From positions 1 to 15,268 of the forward strand of contig CAZLKS010000016.1 in assembly GCA_964560145.1 (NCBI GenBank): a DNA stretch of 15,268 bases, read 5' to 3'. Source of the stretch: JAHFLF01 sp964560145 (GTDB lineage Bacteria; Patescibacteriota; Minisyncoccia; UBA6257; 1-14-0-10-44-23). A program made the translations under genes and the position numbers. This document shows, one piece after another, positions 5,908 to 13,034 of this stretch. Each line of letters opens with the position of its first letter. Position 1 is the first letter of the stretch. The notes beneath the pieces are model-generated. The model saw only the letters and a program-made list of their open reading frames with translations. It searched no databases and was not told the DNA's origin.

Positions 5908-7104
5908 ATGTCACCACAGAAGATTGTCCGCTCCTATCTGCTGCTCTCTGCCCTCTCAACGCTCGGGCGCAGTTTCACCATCGCGACTTACGTGTTGTAC
6001 TTGAGGCAACACAACCTCGACTACTTCACGGCAAACCTGATGAACGTCGCATTCTTTGTCGCGATGCTCATCTTCGAGTTGCCGACAGGTGCATTCGCTG
6101 ACGTATTCGGCAGGCGCACCGCCTTCGTAACGTCATGCATCTGTTGGGCAGCGGCCGGACTTGTGTATGGAAGTACAACGACACCCATCGGCTTCATCAT
6201 CGCAGAGCTCCTCGGCGCACTCGGCGCCACGTTGGCAAGCGGTGCGTTTCAGGCCTGGTTCGTTGATAGACTTCACCATCACGGATATGAAGGTAACGCA
6301 CTCCCCTTCTTCTTCCGTGAACGAATCTGGAACACAGCCGCAACTATTCTGGCTGCTGTAATCGGTGCAACTGTTGCTGCGTACTACGGTCGTGAAATAC
6401 CCTGGTTTCTTGAAACAACAGTGCTCCTCATTGCGGCACTTGTTGCACTCTTCGTCATGAAAGAAGAGTACTTCGTTCCCAAGAAGGAACCTATCCGCAA
6501 GCGTGCCACTGAAATGATTGGTGCAATGAAAGCGGGATTCCAGTACGGACGCTCGCACCCGCAAATCCGGTTCCTCTTCGCGATTGGACTCACGCTGTCT
6601 TTCGCGGTGCAGGCTCCGAACATGCAGTGGCAGCCAGTATTCCAGAATCTTGGCCTCGGACAGTTCGGACTCGGCTTCGCCATGGCTGGTACACAGCTTG
6701 CGCTGTTCCTTGGTGCTTGGTTGGGGCTCCGTGCCTCACGAAGATTCCAGGATGAGCAGCTACTGCTACGCTCGACACTCTGTCTGGCTGGTCTTGGTAT
6801 CGCCCTGACGATGTTCATGCCAAGCGTGCAGTCAGCACTGGTAATCTTCTTGGCGCATGAGCTTTTCCGGGGTGCCTATCAGCCCGTGAAAGACAGCTAC
6901 TTGAACCAACAGATTGCCAGTGGCGACCCGCGTCGGGCGACGATTCTGTCATTCGAGTCGCTCGCTCGTCACGCCGGAGGAGTCGCTGGACTGCTCGTGA
7001 GCGGCGCGGTTGCCCAGATGTTCTCTCCCCTCATCGCCTGGACACTCTCGGGCCTCGTACTCTGCAGCTCGGTCGTTTGGCTCGGTAGAAACAAGAGAAG
7101 TTAG
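5908..7104 (+). CDS. MFS transporter, probable drug/solute exporter
   Basis: 398-residue major facilitator protein with about 10-12 membrane segments. Motif A is seen as GAFADVFGRR at residues 61-70, preceded by the usual FELPT; a central cytoplasmic loop near 190-220 is rich in Lys/Arg. The general look (short N-terminus, proton-linked uniport/antiport fold) is that of antibiotic exporters of the DHA/Mef-like type, but the substrate is not readable. The start ATG at 5908 has a perfect AGGAGG six bases upstream, unlike most genes here. Base composition is visibly richer in G and C, and codons differ from the AT-richer toxin-antitoxin and restriction genes next door, so recent transfer is plausible. 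Terminator hairpins flank it on both sides. Expression probably depends on readthrough of the leader terminator; a weak TATTAT at 5874-5879 could be a secondary -10 box. Confidence 0.92.
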   Translation: MSPQKIVRSYLLLSALSTLGRSFTIATYVLYLRQHNLDYFTANLMNVAFFVAMLIFELPTGAFADVFGRRTAFVTSCICWAAAGLVYGSTTTPIGFIIAELLGALGATLASGAFQAWFVDRLHHHGYEGNALPFFFRERIWNTAATILAAVIGATVAAYYGREIPWFLETTVLLIAALVALFVMKEEYFVPKKEPIRKRATEMIGAMKAGFQYGRSHPQIRFLFAIGLTLSFAVQAPNMQWQPVFQNLGLGQFGLGFAMAGTQLALFLGAWLGLRASRRFQDEQLLLRSTLCLAGLGIALTMFMPSVQSALVIFLAHELFRGAYQPVKDSYLNQQIASGDPRRATILSFESLARHAGGVAGLLVSGAVAQMFSPLIAWTLSGLVLCSSVVWLGRNKRS

Positions 7105-7122
7105 GCAGAAAGGACCTAACGC

Positions 7123-7161
7123 AACAGGGCGTTCCGATACACATCGGAACGCCCTGTTTGA
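7123..7161 (+). terminator. Terminator after the MFS gene, 16-bp perfect stem
   Basis: AACAGGGCGTTCCGAT (7123-7138) and ATCGGAACGCCCTGTT (7143-7158) pair perfectly around ACAC, followed by TTTGATTT. It ends the MFS transcript 19 nt after its stop. The tract is short of uridines, but the stem is exceptionally long. It may also stop the convergent toxin transcript, although the minus-strand T-run is poor. Confidence 0.85.
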
Positions 7162-7164
7162 TTT

Positions 7165-7554
7165 CTATAATAGATCGCAGTACTCAGGATAATTCTCTTT
7201 AATAAGTGCTTTCCATTCCGCGGTTTCGTTGTGACCGCTCAAATCTGTTTTACCATACACCAGCAAAACTCTTACTTCGCAAGCGTCTTTATGCCATGCG
7301 ACTATACATCTGTTTCCTGACCCATGCCTACTTTCTTGCGTACCTGCAATCTTAAACTCTGTCTTACAGATTACGATGGTCGCATTTTTATCAGTTACTG
7401 CCTGAGCGATGTTCTTAGGAAAAAGAACTTCAATCTTTTTTAGTTGATCGCTTATTGTCCCCCAGGTCAGATTCCAGGCCCCCTTATATTTCCTTAAAAA
7501 GGAACTAACAAAATGCCGTTCTGCAAATGAACCAAGGATAACCCCGCAATCCAT
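7165..7554 (-). CDS. Small candidate toxin of a Panacea-type toxin-antitoxin pair
   Basis: 129-residue protein encoded 2 nt after the HTH-Panacea antitoxin gene. I do not recognise the family firmly. The first half (SFLRKYKGAWNLTWGTISDQLKK) is helical and basic. The second half has beta-like stretches (ATIVICKTEFKIAG, CIVAWHKDACEVRVLLVYGK) and ends TAEWKALIKENYPEY. The order 'basic residues, then EVRVLLVYGKTDL' recalls RelE/ParE-like mRNA interferase or gyrase toxins, where a late strand followed by a Lys is common, but this is resemblance only. It has three Cys near 84-130 and no signal peptide or membrane segment. Position, size and coupling to a Panacea-domain gene are the main evidence for a toxin role. 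It lies convergent to the MFS gene. Confidence 0.6.
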   Translation of the reverse strand: MDCGVILGSFAERHFVSSFLRKYKGAWNLTWGTISDQLKKIEVLFPKNIAQAVTDKNATIVICKTEFKIAGTQESRHGSGNRCIVAWHKDACEVRVLLVYGKTDLSGHNETAEWKALIKENYPEYCDLL

Positions 7555-7556
7555 AC

Positions 7557-8243
7557 TTAGTAAACCTCACCTGGATCTTCTTGAGTAATTGCCGCATAAG
7601 AAACCATCTCTTCATCATTCGCCAGCAAATACGGCAACTGATTATGGGTGAAGTTAACAATCTCTGCCGTTCTCTTATCTTTCCATTTCTCGTAAATCGA
7701 GCTCATTAGATTGGTCTCCTCCTCGGCAAGAGCATCTAAATTCTGCCCTTTGTTACTTTCTGATTCAGAAATAATCTGCATGTCCTTACCATCACTATTT
7801 TTGTGATCAATCAAGATTTTGCCCTCGCTCTCAAGTTCATCGAGTGCCCTGAAATAAGCATCGGGCACTGGACCATATTGAATTTTCCGATACTGCATGC
7901 CACTCATGCTTTTCAGGTGGTCGTAATACCAAGCAAAGTCAGAAAGATATAAAAGCTTTGCCAACTTCGTCTTCTTAATATCCTTACCCAAACGCAAGAA
8001 TTGCAAAATCATCTGCTTGTACTTCGCGTAATCAGGCATTCCCAAACTCAAAAATTCATTCATAGAAATGCCGTAAAGTGCACAAAGAGTCTCTGCCTCT
8101 TTCACGCTCAACTCTCTCTTGCCGCTCTCAATAGCGATATACGATTGTCGACTAGCGAGCCCCAATTTCTCAGCAACCAGAGACTGAGAAAGGCCCTTCG
8201 AAATTCGCAAGTTTTTAATAAAAGAAGCGTATTTGTTACCCAT
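7557..8243 (-). CDS. Xre-HTH plus Panacea (DUF4065) antitoxin
   Basis: 228-residue protein. An N-terminal Xre/Cro-type helix-turn-helix spans about 6-65 (GLSQSLVAEKLGLASRQSYIA, then ESGKRELS). A second domain near 75-200 reads KTKLAKLLYLSDFAWYY...GMQYRKIQYGPVPDAYF, the hallmark of DUF4065/SocA-like Panacea domains. Panacea proteins are established antitoxins that pair with very diverse small toxins, and the HTH fusion normally gives autoregulation. The small gene 2 nt downstream is the expected toxin. I chose the ATG at 8243: an upstream GTG at 8258 would lie inside the promoter. A TTGCAA-17-TATAAT promoter places the transcript start at about this ATG, so the mRNA is probably leaderless. Three CCTGTGTAT-like repeats cover the promoter and are the likely operator. 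Confidence 0.88.
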   Translation of the reverse strand: MGNKYASFIKNLRISKGLSQSLVAEKLGLASRQSYIAIESGKRELSVKEAETLCALYGISMNEFLSLGMPDYAKYKQMILQFLRLGKDIKKTKLAKLLYLSDFAWYYDHLKSMSGMQYRKIQYGPVPDAYFRALDELESEGKILIDHKNSDGKDMQIISESESNKGQNLDALAEEETNLMSSIYEKWKDKRTAEIVNFTHNQLPYLLANDEEMVSYAAITQEDPGEVY

Positions 8244-8249
8244 AGATAC

Positions 8250-8278
8250 ATTATACACAGGATATGCACAGTTTGCAA
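8250..8278 (-). promoter_or_regulatory. Leaderless promoter of the toxin-antitoxin operon
   Basis: On the minus strand: TTGCAA (8278-8273), 17 bases, TATAAT (8255-8250), then six bases to the ATG at 8243. The predicted first transcribed base is the A of that ATG, so no ribosome-binding site can exist. It overlaps the three repeat copies listed next. Confidence 0.75.
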
Positions 8279-8286
8279 TACACAGG
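8253..8286. promoter_or_regulatory. Three operator-like repeats over the antitoxin promoter
   Basis: ATACACAGG at 8253-8261, ATGCACAGT at 8264-8272 and ATACACAGG at 8278-8286, all in the same orientation. The first covers the -10 box, the second the spacer and the third the edge of the -35 box. They probably bind the HTH domain of the adjacent antitoxin. The rightmost copy is also next to the divergent promoter of the 71-residue gene, so both directions may be controlled together. Confidence 0.55.
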
Positions 8287-8289
8287 GTG

Positions 8290-8318
8290 TTAATAAAATA
8301 GACATTATGTGCTATAAT
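8290..8318 (+). promoter_or_regulatory. Extended -10 promoter for the 71-residue gene
   Basis: TGCTATAAT (8310-8318) gives a perfect -10 box with the TGn extension. The -35 position at 17 bases holds only TTAATA (8290-8295), as tolerated by extended -10 promoters. The start would be near 8325, leaving about 38 nt of 5' UTR that holds a CGTTGG/CCAACG hairpin (8324-8329 with 8340-8345). Confidence 0.65.
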
Positions 8319-8362
8319 GAACCCGTTGGCCTCGTCGAACCAACGCGAATATTATAAAATCT

Positions 8363-8578
8363 ATGTCTAGATACATAATAAACAACAATCCTCAGCCAAC
8401 GGGTGAACACGAAGTTCACAACGAGGTGATGTGCAATCATCTACCATTAGCGGAGAATCGCGTATTGATTGGATACTTTAGCAACTGTCGAGAAGCATTG
8501 ATTGCCGCTCGATCAAAGTGGCCAGGGAATCACATTGATGGATGTGCTTACTGCTCGCCTTTGTGCCACAGACAATAA
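8363..8578 (+). CDS. Small conserved-looking Cys-rich protein (CxxC...CH)
   Basis: 71 residues, soluble, no signal peptide. It has Cys at 24, 42, 61, 64 and 68, with DGCAYCSPLCH at 59-69 and HEVHN at 16-20; these Cys and His could bind zinc or another metal. From memory, small bacterial proteins share the outline GDHEVH...C...LP..N...LG.F..C..AV..A...NGC.YC...CH, for which I know no function; this match could not be checked here. A good promoter with an extended -10 box precedes it and a strong palindromic terminator follows about 100 bases later, which supports a real gene. No Shine-Dalgarno sequence is seen before the ATG. It sits between a toxin-antitoxin pair and a restriction-modification gene, so a defence-linked role is possible but only by association. 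Confidence 0.7.
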   Translation: MSRYIINNNPQPTGEHEVHNEVMCNHLPLAENRVLIGYFSNCREALIAARSKWPGNHIDGCAYCSPLCHRQ

Positions 8579-8676
8579 GAGGTCTAATTGAGCAAAACGC
8601 ACTGGATTACCGAGAGTTTAAGGTAGCGCGTAACAACAACCCACCGCTAACGCTCGAAAAGTGCACCTCGCTCACA

Positions 8677-8700
8677 AAAAACAGCCCTAGGGCTGTTTTT
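8677..8700. terminator. Bidirectional terminator overlapping the restriction gene's stop
   Basis: A 24-bp perfect palindrome, with ACAGCCCTAGGGCTGT at its core and A-runs and T-runs on either side, so it can end transcripts from both strands. It serves the plus-strand Cys-rich gene and the minus-strand restriction-modification gene. The TAG stop of the latter (8687-8689) lies at the centre of the palindrome, so the end of that mRNA is folded into the hairpin. Confidence 0.9.
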
Positions 8701-11470
8701 GTTTCTTTGTCCTCTTAGGCTTTACTAGCTTCACGGGTTCAGACGCAAGATATTTTTGGTAAAGTCCGAATAAGAATTCTAACCGTTTAAGCTCATTTTC
8801 AAAACTGCGAACGCCATACGCTTTATCTACTGCCCTATCAAGAGTAGCGTGCGCGTCCAAAAGCGATTTCGGCATAGTCTCTGGATTGTATAGCTCTGAG
8901 AGAGTCGCATTTGGAAATTGCTTACGCGCATTAAGCACCTCCTGTGCTTTTTCTTTGATGTTCTCTACGATCTCTTCGCTTGGATTTTCCGGCCAAGGAA
9001 AGTTATTGTAAACCAATTCATTTGAGTAACGATAGCGAGATTCTAATCGTCCACAAACCTGACGCATCCAAGCCATATGCATCGTAGATTGTAAAATACC
9101 AAAATGGAAAATATCTGCATTAGCAATAACTATACAGGTGTCGCCCGCGATATTATCTACAGAGAAGAAAGCAAAAGGTACAAAGTATCGTCGTTCAGAA
9201 CTGACGCGCGGTATAAGGATGTAATCAGTAGCTGGCTGCCTATCCTCACCAAATAAAGTCGGTGTTTTTGCCAACGCTTTCGTCGCTTCACGTTTACTAA
9301 CCTCACGAAGTGCTTTGACGCTCATCACCCTTCGCAGCACTTCTGGCATTTTTTGAATCTCCTCCGGCCCTGCATCTTTGAGCCATAGACAATAGCGCAA
9401 CTCACCGTTGAGATATTCTTTAGCTGACAAAAACGGCCTGATGAACTTTATCGCACTAGGCACTTTAGCCAAGAATTCATCTTTTTCTTTTTCATTTGCG
9501 AATAAAAACAATCCGTTGTCATTCGGCATGCTACCAAAAGAGGCGCTCGGCACTTTACAGATCGGTTTACGTCTACTGGATACGACAATATCTGGTGCGT
9601 CGATTAAGTAAGGATTGATATGTTCTGCAGGAATTTCGTGCGGCTCACCAGTCACTTCGGCATAATCAAAAATGCGTTTTCCAGATTCATTAATTAGAGA
9701 AAACCCAATAATTACGCAGTATACGCCCGCGTTGCCGCGCGCCTCATTCGTCCACTTAAAAGTTCGGTGGGCGAAATTAATATGAATGCCAGTATTAAGA
9801 AGTTCCGGCCATAGAATCCCAACTGACTCCCCTTGCGTGATTGAGTTAGTCGATACAAAGCCAACGCAAATATTGGTTCCTTGAATATGCGCCGCTGCCT
9901 TTTTATACCAGCAGGTTACATAATCAAGTTCGCCCGCGCCTTTGAGGGATCCGAAAATACGATCCATATCTCCTTTCTGCTCCGGACTGCGATCCTGCTT
10001 AGCAATAAATGGCGGATTGCCGAATATATACGAAAGCTCTTCTTTTTTAACCACCTCATTCCAATCAGTCGTAAGAGCATTCCCCTGCCGAATATGACCA
10101 CTTGCAGTAAGTGGCAATCTGCTGGCATATTCCCCAAACAATTCGCCGAGCTTCACATTCATCTGATGATCAGTGAGCCATAAAGCGAGTTGAGCTATTA
10201 GTGCCGGAAACTCCTCAATCTCAATCCCGTGCATACTGGTGATTGAAATCTTCGAAAGATTCAGAATATCTGTAGAGAGCCCTTTCTGCCCGCTATTAAT
10301 TTGCGTAGCATAAAGCATTGATATTATCTCAAGCTCAAGTAAGCGAAGTTCGCGATATGCAACAACAAGAAAGTTTCCACAGCCACAAGCTGGATCTAGG
10401 AATTTGAGGCTGGCAATTTTATTTTGCAAAACTTGAAGCTTTTGCGGATTTTTGCCACAGGTCTTCAGTTCCTCGCGAAGTCCGTCCATAAAAAGCGGAT
10501 TGATAACACGCAGAATATTTTTCTCTGAAGTATAGTGGGCACCAAGGTCATGCCGAGCCTTGTCATCCATAACCGACTGAAACATAGAACCAAAAATTGC
10601 TGGAGAAACGCTTCCCCAATCAAATTCCGTAGCATCAATCACCGCTTTGCGCATTTTGGAATCAAAAAACGGCATTGAAAGCGGTTCAGCGAATAATCCC
10701 CCATTTACATAGGGTAACTGAGCGATGTCTTCATTTATTGTTGTCTGTCGTTGCTCGTATGGAGTATCTAGAATTTGAAATATTGAAGAGAGCTGAGGCC
10801 CAAAATCAGATCCATCATCTTTCGTAAAATATTGGAAATATTCCTTGAGCATATCTCGCTTCGGGAAAATGCCTGAATCATCAGCGAAAAAACAGAAAAC
10901 GAGTCGCACCATCAGCTTCTTGAGCAACTCAGGCGGGTAATGGCTCTGATAAAGCGCTTCGTATAATTTTGCGATTTTTTGAACTGCCTTAACATTTATC
11001 GGATCCTCGTCTTTAAAAACGCGCTCTTCGTAGCCGGCCATAAAACCAAAGAGCCGAATTTTCGCCGGTAATTCTTTCAAAAGAAAATCTTTTTGCGAGA
11101 TACCCCCAACCGCTTCAAGGTCGTAGAGTCTAATCTTTTTATAATCAGAAACTATGATGTACCGAGGACGCTCGCTTTCAGCAAGTCCTTCAAAATATTC
11201 ACTGGCCTGCTCGTATGCACTATTGAGATTTGCACCAGCAGATTTGTGCTCGCCAATAAGAACGCCTGGCCAGAATACATCGATAAAGCCATCTCCTTTA
11301 CCAAGACGTTGCACCCTCTCCTCATACCTCGCAACAGATCTACGGCTGATTCCAAAAATATCAAAAAAATCATTCCAAAAACTTTGACGTTCAGCCTCTT
11401 CGCTCGTTTCACCTTCCCATTTTCTAGAAAAGGTCAGTGCACGACTTCGTATTTCGTTCCAACTTAACAT
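8687..11470 (-). CDS. MmeI-like type IIG restriction-modification enzyme
   Basis: About 927 residues, a single-chain nuclease-methyltransferase. N-terminal part: SWNEIRSRALTFSRKWEGE, then a PD-(D/E)xK-type site with D64-x9-E74-x-K76 (in FIDVFWPGVLIGEHK). A helical linker spans about 155-300. The methyltransferase part begins with LGAHYTSEKNI near 309, then the AdoMet motif LDPACGCGNF near 358-367 and the catalytic NPPF at 485-488, indicating N6-adenine methylation. The C-terminal third, from about 620, should hold the target-recognition domain. Order and length match the MmeI family, in which one polypeptide both methylates and cuts; all key motifs look intact. I chose the ATG at 11470 because MLSWNEIRSRA matches the usual family start; an ATG at 11500 would add ten residues and overlap the TPM gene by 7 nt. 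No promoter is visible, so it is probably read with lemA and the TPM gene. Confidence 0.88.
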   Translation of the reverse strand: MLSWNEIRSRALTFSRKWEGETSEEAERQSFWNDFFDIFGISRRSVARYEERVQRLGKGDGFIDVFWPGVLIGEHKSAGANLNSAYEQASEYFEGLAESERPRYIIVSDYKKIRLYDLEAVGGISQKDFLLKELPAKIRLFGFMAGYEERVFKDEDPINVKAVQKIAKLYEALYQSHYPPELLKKLMVRLVFCFFADDSGIFPKRDMLKEYFQYFTKDDGSDFGPQLSSIFQILDTPYEQRQTTINEDIAQLPYVNGGLFAEPLSMPFFDSKMRKAVIDATEFDWGSVSPAIFGSMFQSVMDDKARHDLGAHYTSEKNILRVINPLFMDGLREELKTCGKNPQKLQVLQNKIASLKFLDPACGCGNFLVVAYRELRLLELEIISMLYATQINSGQKGLSTDILNLSKISITSMHGIEIEEFPALIAQLALWLTDHQMNVKLGELFGEYASRLPLTASGHIRQGNALTTDWNEVVKKEELSYIFGNPPFIAKQDRSPEQKGDMDRIFGSLKGAGELDYVTCWYKKAAAHIQGTNICVGFVSTNSITQGESVGILWPELLNTGIHINFAHRTFKWTNEARGNAGVYCVIIGFSLINESGKRIFDYAEVTGEPHEIPAEHINPYLIDAPDIVVSSRRKPICKVPSASFGSMPNDNGLFLFANEKEKDEFLAKVPSAIKFIRPFLSAKEYLNGELRYCLWLKDAGPEEIQKMPEVLRRVMSVKALREVSKREATKALAKTPTLFGEDRQPATDYILIPRVSSERRYFVPFAFFSVDNIAGDTCIVIANADIFHFGILQSTMHMAWMRQVCGRLESRYRYSNELVYNNFPWPENPSEEIVENIKEKAQEVLNARKQFPNATLSELYNPETMPKSLLDAHATLDRAVDKAYGVRSFENELKRLEFLFGLYQKYLASEPVKLVKPKRTKKQKQP

Positions 11471-11493
11471 AAATGTAATGCGTTGGACATATT

Positions 11494-12387
11494 TTACCAT
11501 CTTCCACTGCTACCGCCACCTCCTGAACCACCTCCACCGAATCCGCCAAAGCCTCCCCCGCCGCCGAATCCGCCGCCGCTAAATGGCCCGCCTCCCCACC
11601 AGATGTGATGGTCTTTGTGTGTTATCTTTCCCGCGAGCTTACTCACAAAGAAATCAAAGAGTAATCCAAGCGGCACGAGCACCACCAGCCCAAAGACAAA
11701 AAACAGCAGTGAGCCGAAGACGATACCAGCAACTCCCGCGCCAATGCCGCCGAGCACACCGCCGAGCCACCAACTCTTTGTTCGAGCCATCGCGATAAAG
11801 AGCCCGCGAAGAATAGTGATTACAATGAAGAAGAAAAAGAAGAACGCCTGACCCGTTAACTTAAATCCGCGACTCGCGCTCGTACTCGGAAGAGCAGATG
11901 GGTCACCGGCGATTGCTTCTCCTATCACTCGCACCGCTTCTTTGAGTCCACCCGCAAAGTCTCCCGCTTTGAATGCCGGCGTTAAAATCTTCTGAACAAT
12001 TGCAAATGCCTGTGAATCGGTAATGATGCCCTCAAGTCCGTAACCGACTTCGATTCGCATCTGCCGGTCGTTCACTGCGACGAGAATCAATGCACCGTTG
12101 TCTTTCCCCTTCTGGCCAATTCCCCAATCCTCAAAAAGTGATACAGCGTAGGTTTCTATCGTATCCCGGTCGCCGACGGTCGGAATGAGCACCACCGAAA
12201 CTTCTGCACTGGTCTTTTTCTGTAAAGCAACGAGCTGCTCTTCGAGTGCCGTTTTATCTGAAACCGAAAGCGTCCCCGAGAAATCATTCACGAAACCTGT
12301 TGGACGACCAGGTGACGAATAAGCAAAAGCGAGCACCGGTAGTAGTGCCATACCAAGAACAATGGCCCGTAGTGCTCGCTTTAGCAT
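11494..12387 (-). CDS. TPM-domain (YgcG-like) membrane protein
   Basis: 297 residues. A signal peptide at 1-22 (ending VLAFAYSS) is followed by a TPM/repair_PSII-type domain near 30-160: FVNDFSGTLSVSDKTALEE, KTSAEVSVVLIP, then GKDNGALILVAVNDRQMRIE and GYGLEGIITD. Membrane segments follow near 175-200 and 205-245, and the tail is a Gly-rich run with short GGGGFGG-type repeats ending in SSGRW, as in YgcG proteins. The role of the family is not settled; an extracytoplasmic partner of LemA at the membrane is the usual view. It lies 10 nt after lemA, with AGGA eight bases before the ATG at 12387, so the two are coupled. Such Gly-rich tails are typical and not evidence of a broken gene. Confidence 0.92.
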   Translation of the reverse strand: MLKRALRAIVLGMALLPVLAFAYSSPGRPTGFVNDFSGTLSVSDKTALEEQLVALQKKTSAEVSVVLIPTVGDRDTIETYAVSLFEDWGIGQKGKDNGALILVAVNDRQMRIEVGYGLEGIITDSQAFAIVQKILTPAFKAGDFAGGLKEAVRVIGEAIAGDPSALPSTSASRGFKLTGQAFFFFFFIVITILRGLFIAMARTKSWWLGGVLGGIGAGVAGIVFGSLLFFVFGLVVLVPLGLLFDFFVSKLAGKITHKDHHIWWGGGPFSGGGFGGGGGFGGFGGGGSGGGGSSGRW

Positions 12388-12397
12388 ATTGAAGTCC

Positions 12398-12949
12398 TTA
12401 GAGTTCTACCTTCGGAGCCGTCGCAGCAGCTTCAGCGGCCTTAAACAAGTCGCGCGCGTTAAAACCAAAGAGCTTAGCCATAAGTGACGATGGGAACGTC
12501 TGCACCTTCACATTGAGTGCCGTAACTGAGTCGTTAAACCGGCTGCGCTCAACGCTGATGCGATTTTCGGTGCCTTCGATTTGAGCCATGAGTGACTGCA
12601 CATTCTCAGATGACTTGAGCTGAGGGTAGTTCTCTGTGATAACTAACAAGCGGCCAAGAGCGCTCTCAACCTGGTTCGCAGCAGCTACCTTTTCGGAAAC
12701 AGTTGTCGCACCGCTGTAGCGCGTACGAGCCTCGGCGATTTCACCAAAGACAGCCTGCTCCTGCTTCAAAATCCCTTTCACTGAAGCGACTAAATTCGGA
12801 ATCAGGTCAAAACGTCGCTGATACTGCGTCTCCACCTGCGCCCACTGATTATCAACGCCAGCATTTAATCGGACGAGACCGTTGTACGAAACAATACCGT
12901 AGAGTACGAGCACAGCGACAATCGCCAAGACCCACATTGATTTCTTCAT
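12398..12949 (-). CDS. lemA: LemA family membrane protein
   Basis: 183 residues. One N-terminal TM helix (about 4-24) is followed by a long helical coiled-coil domain outside or inside the membrane. Family signatures: YNGLVRLNAGVDNQWAQVE near 23-41, then YQRRFDLIPNLVASVKG, and later ENYPQLKSSENVQSLMAQIE and RFNDSVTALNVKVQTFPSSL. It is full length. LemA proteins of this kind are commonly encoded with a TPM protein, as here; the biochemical role is unknown. The start ATG at 12949 has about 20-25 nt of 5' UTR behind a plausible promoter. It is the first gene of a transcript that likely continues into the TPM and restriction-modification genes. The symbol follows the family name. Confidence 0.93.
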   Translation of the reverse strand: MKKSMWVLAIVAVLVLYGIVSYNGLVRLNAGVDNQWAQVETQYQRRFDLIPNLVASVKGILKQEQAVFGEIAEARTRYSGATTVSEKVAAANQVESALGRLLVITENYPQLKSSENVQSLMAQIEGTENRISVERSRFNDSVTALNVKVQTFPSSLMAKLFGFNARDLFKAAEAAATAPKVEL

Positions 12950-12978
12950 ATATGATTGGTTAGTTACTAATTTCGATT

Positions 12979-13006
12979 ACTATAACACACTCCAGTCACG
13001 TGCCAA
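12979..13006 (-). promoter_or_regulatory. Promoter of the lemA operon
   Basis: On the minus strand: TTGGCA (13006-13001), 16 bases, TATAGT (12984-12979). The start would be near 12972. It shares the 85-base gap with the divergent dgkA gene. Confidence 0.6.
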
Positions 13007-13022
13007 GTACATCCAGAAACGA

Positions 13023-13028
13023 TATACT
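13023..13028 (+). promoter_or_regulatory. -10 box for leaderless dgkA mRNA
   Basis: TATACT is followed by exactly six bases (CAGTAT) and the dgkA ATG, so the predicted first base is the A of the start codon. The -35 region is poor. The spacing matches that at the cupredoxin and antitoxin genes. Confidence 0.5.
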
Positions 13029-13034
13029 CAGTAT

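Noticed and set aside
6021..6818. Long minus-strand open frames (69, 143, 144 codons) under the MFS gene
   Set aside because: They lie antisense within a clearly coding, GC-richer gene and show no domain or promoter; such shadows are expected in GC-rich reading frames.
5868..7117. AGGTCCT / AGGACCT inverted 7-mers flanking the MFS gene
   Set aside because: Too short to call terminal repeats of a mobile element; no target duplication is visible and chance occurrence is likely.
8251..8259. TTATACACA as a second DnaA box
   Set aside because: It forms part of the three-copy repeat over the antitoxin promoter, which explains it better than DnaA binding.
8317..8370. 17-codon ORF starting at the ATG of TATAATG and overlapping the start of the Cys-rich gene
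   Set aside because: Its ATG lies inside the -10 box, so it would not be transcribed from that promoter.
11497..11600. Low-complexity Gly-rich coding repeat at the end of the TPM gene, first considered as a tandem-repeat element
   Set aside because: YgcG-type TPM proteins regularly end in such Gly-rich tails, and the frame is intact.
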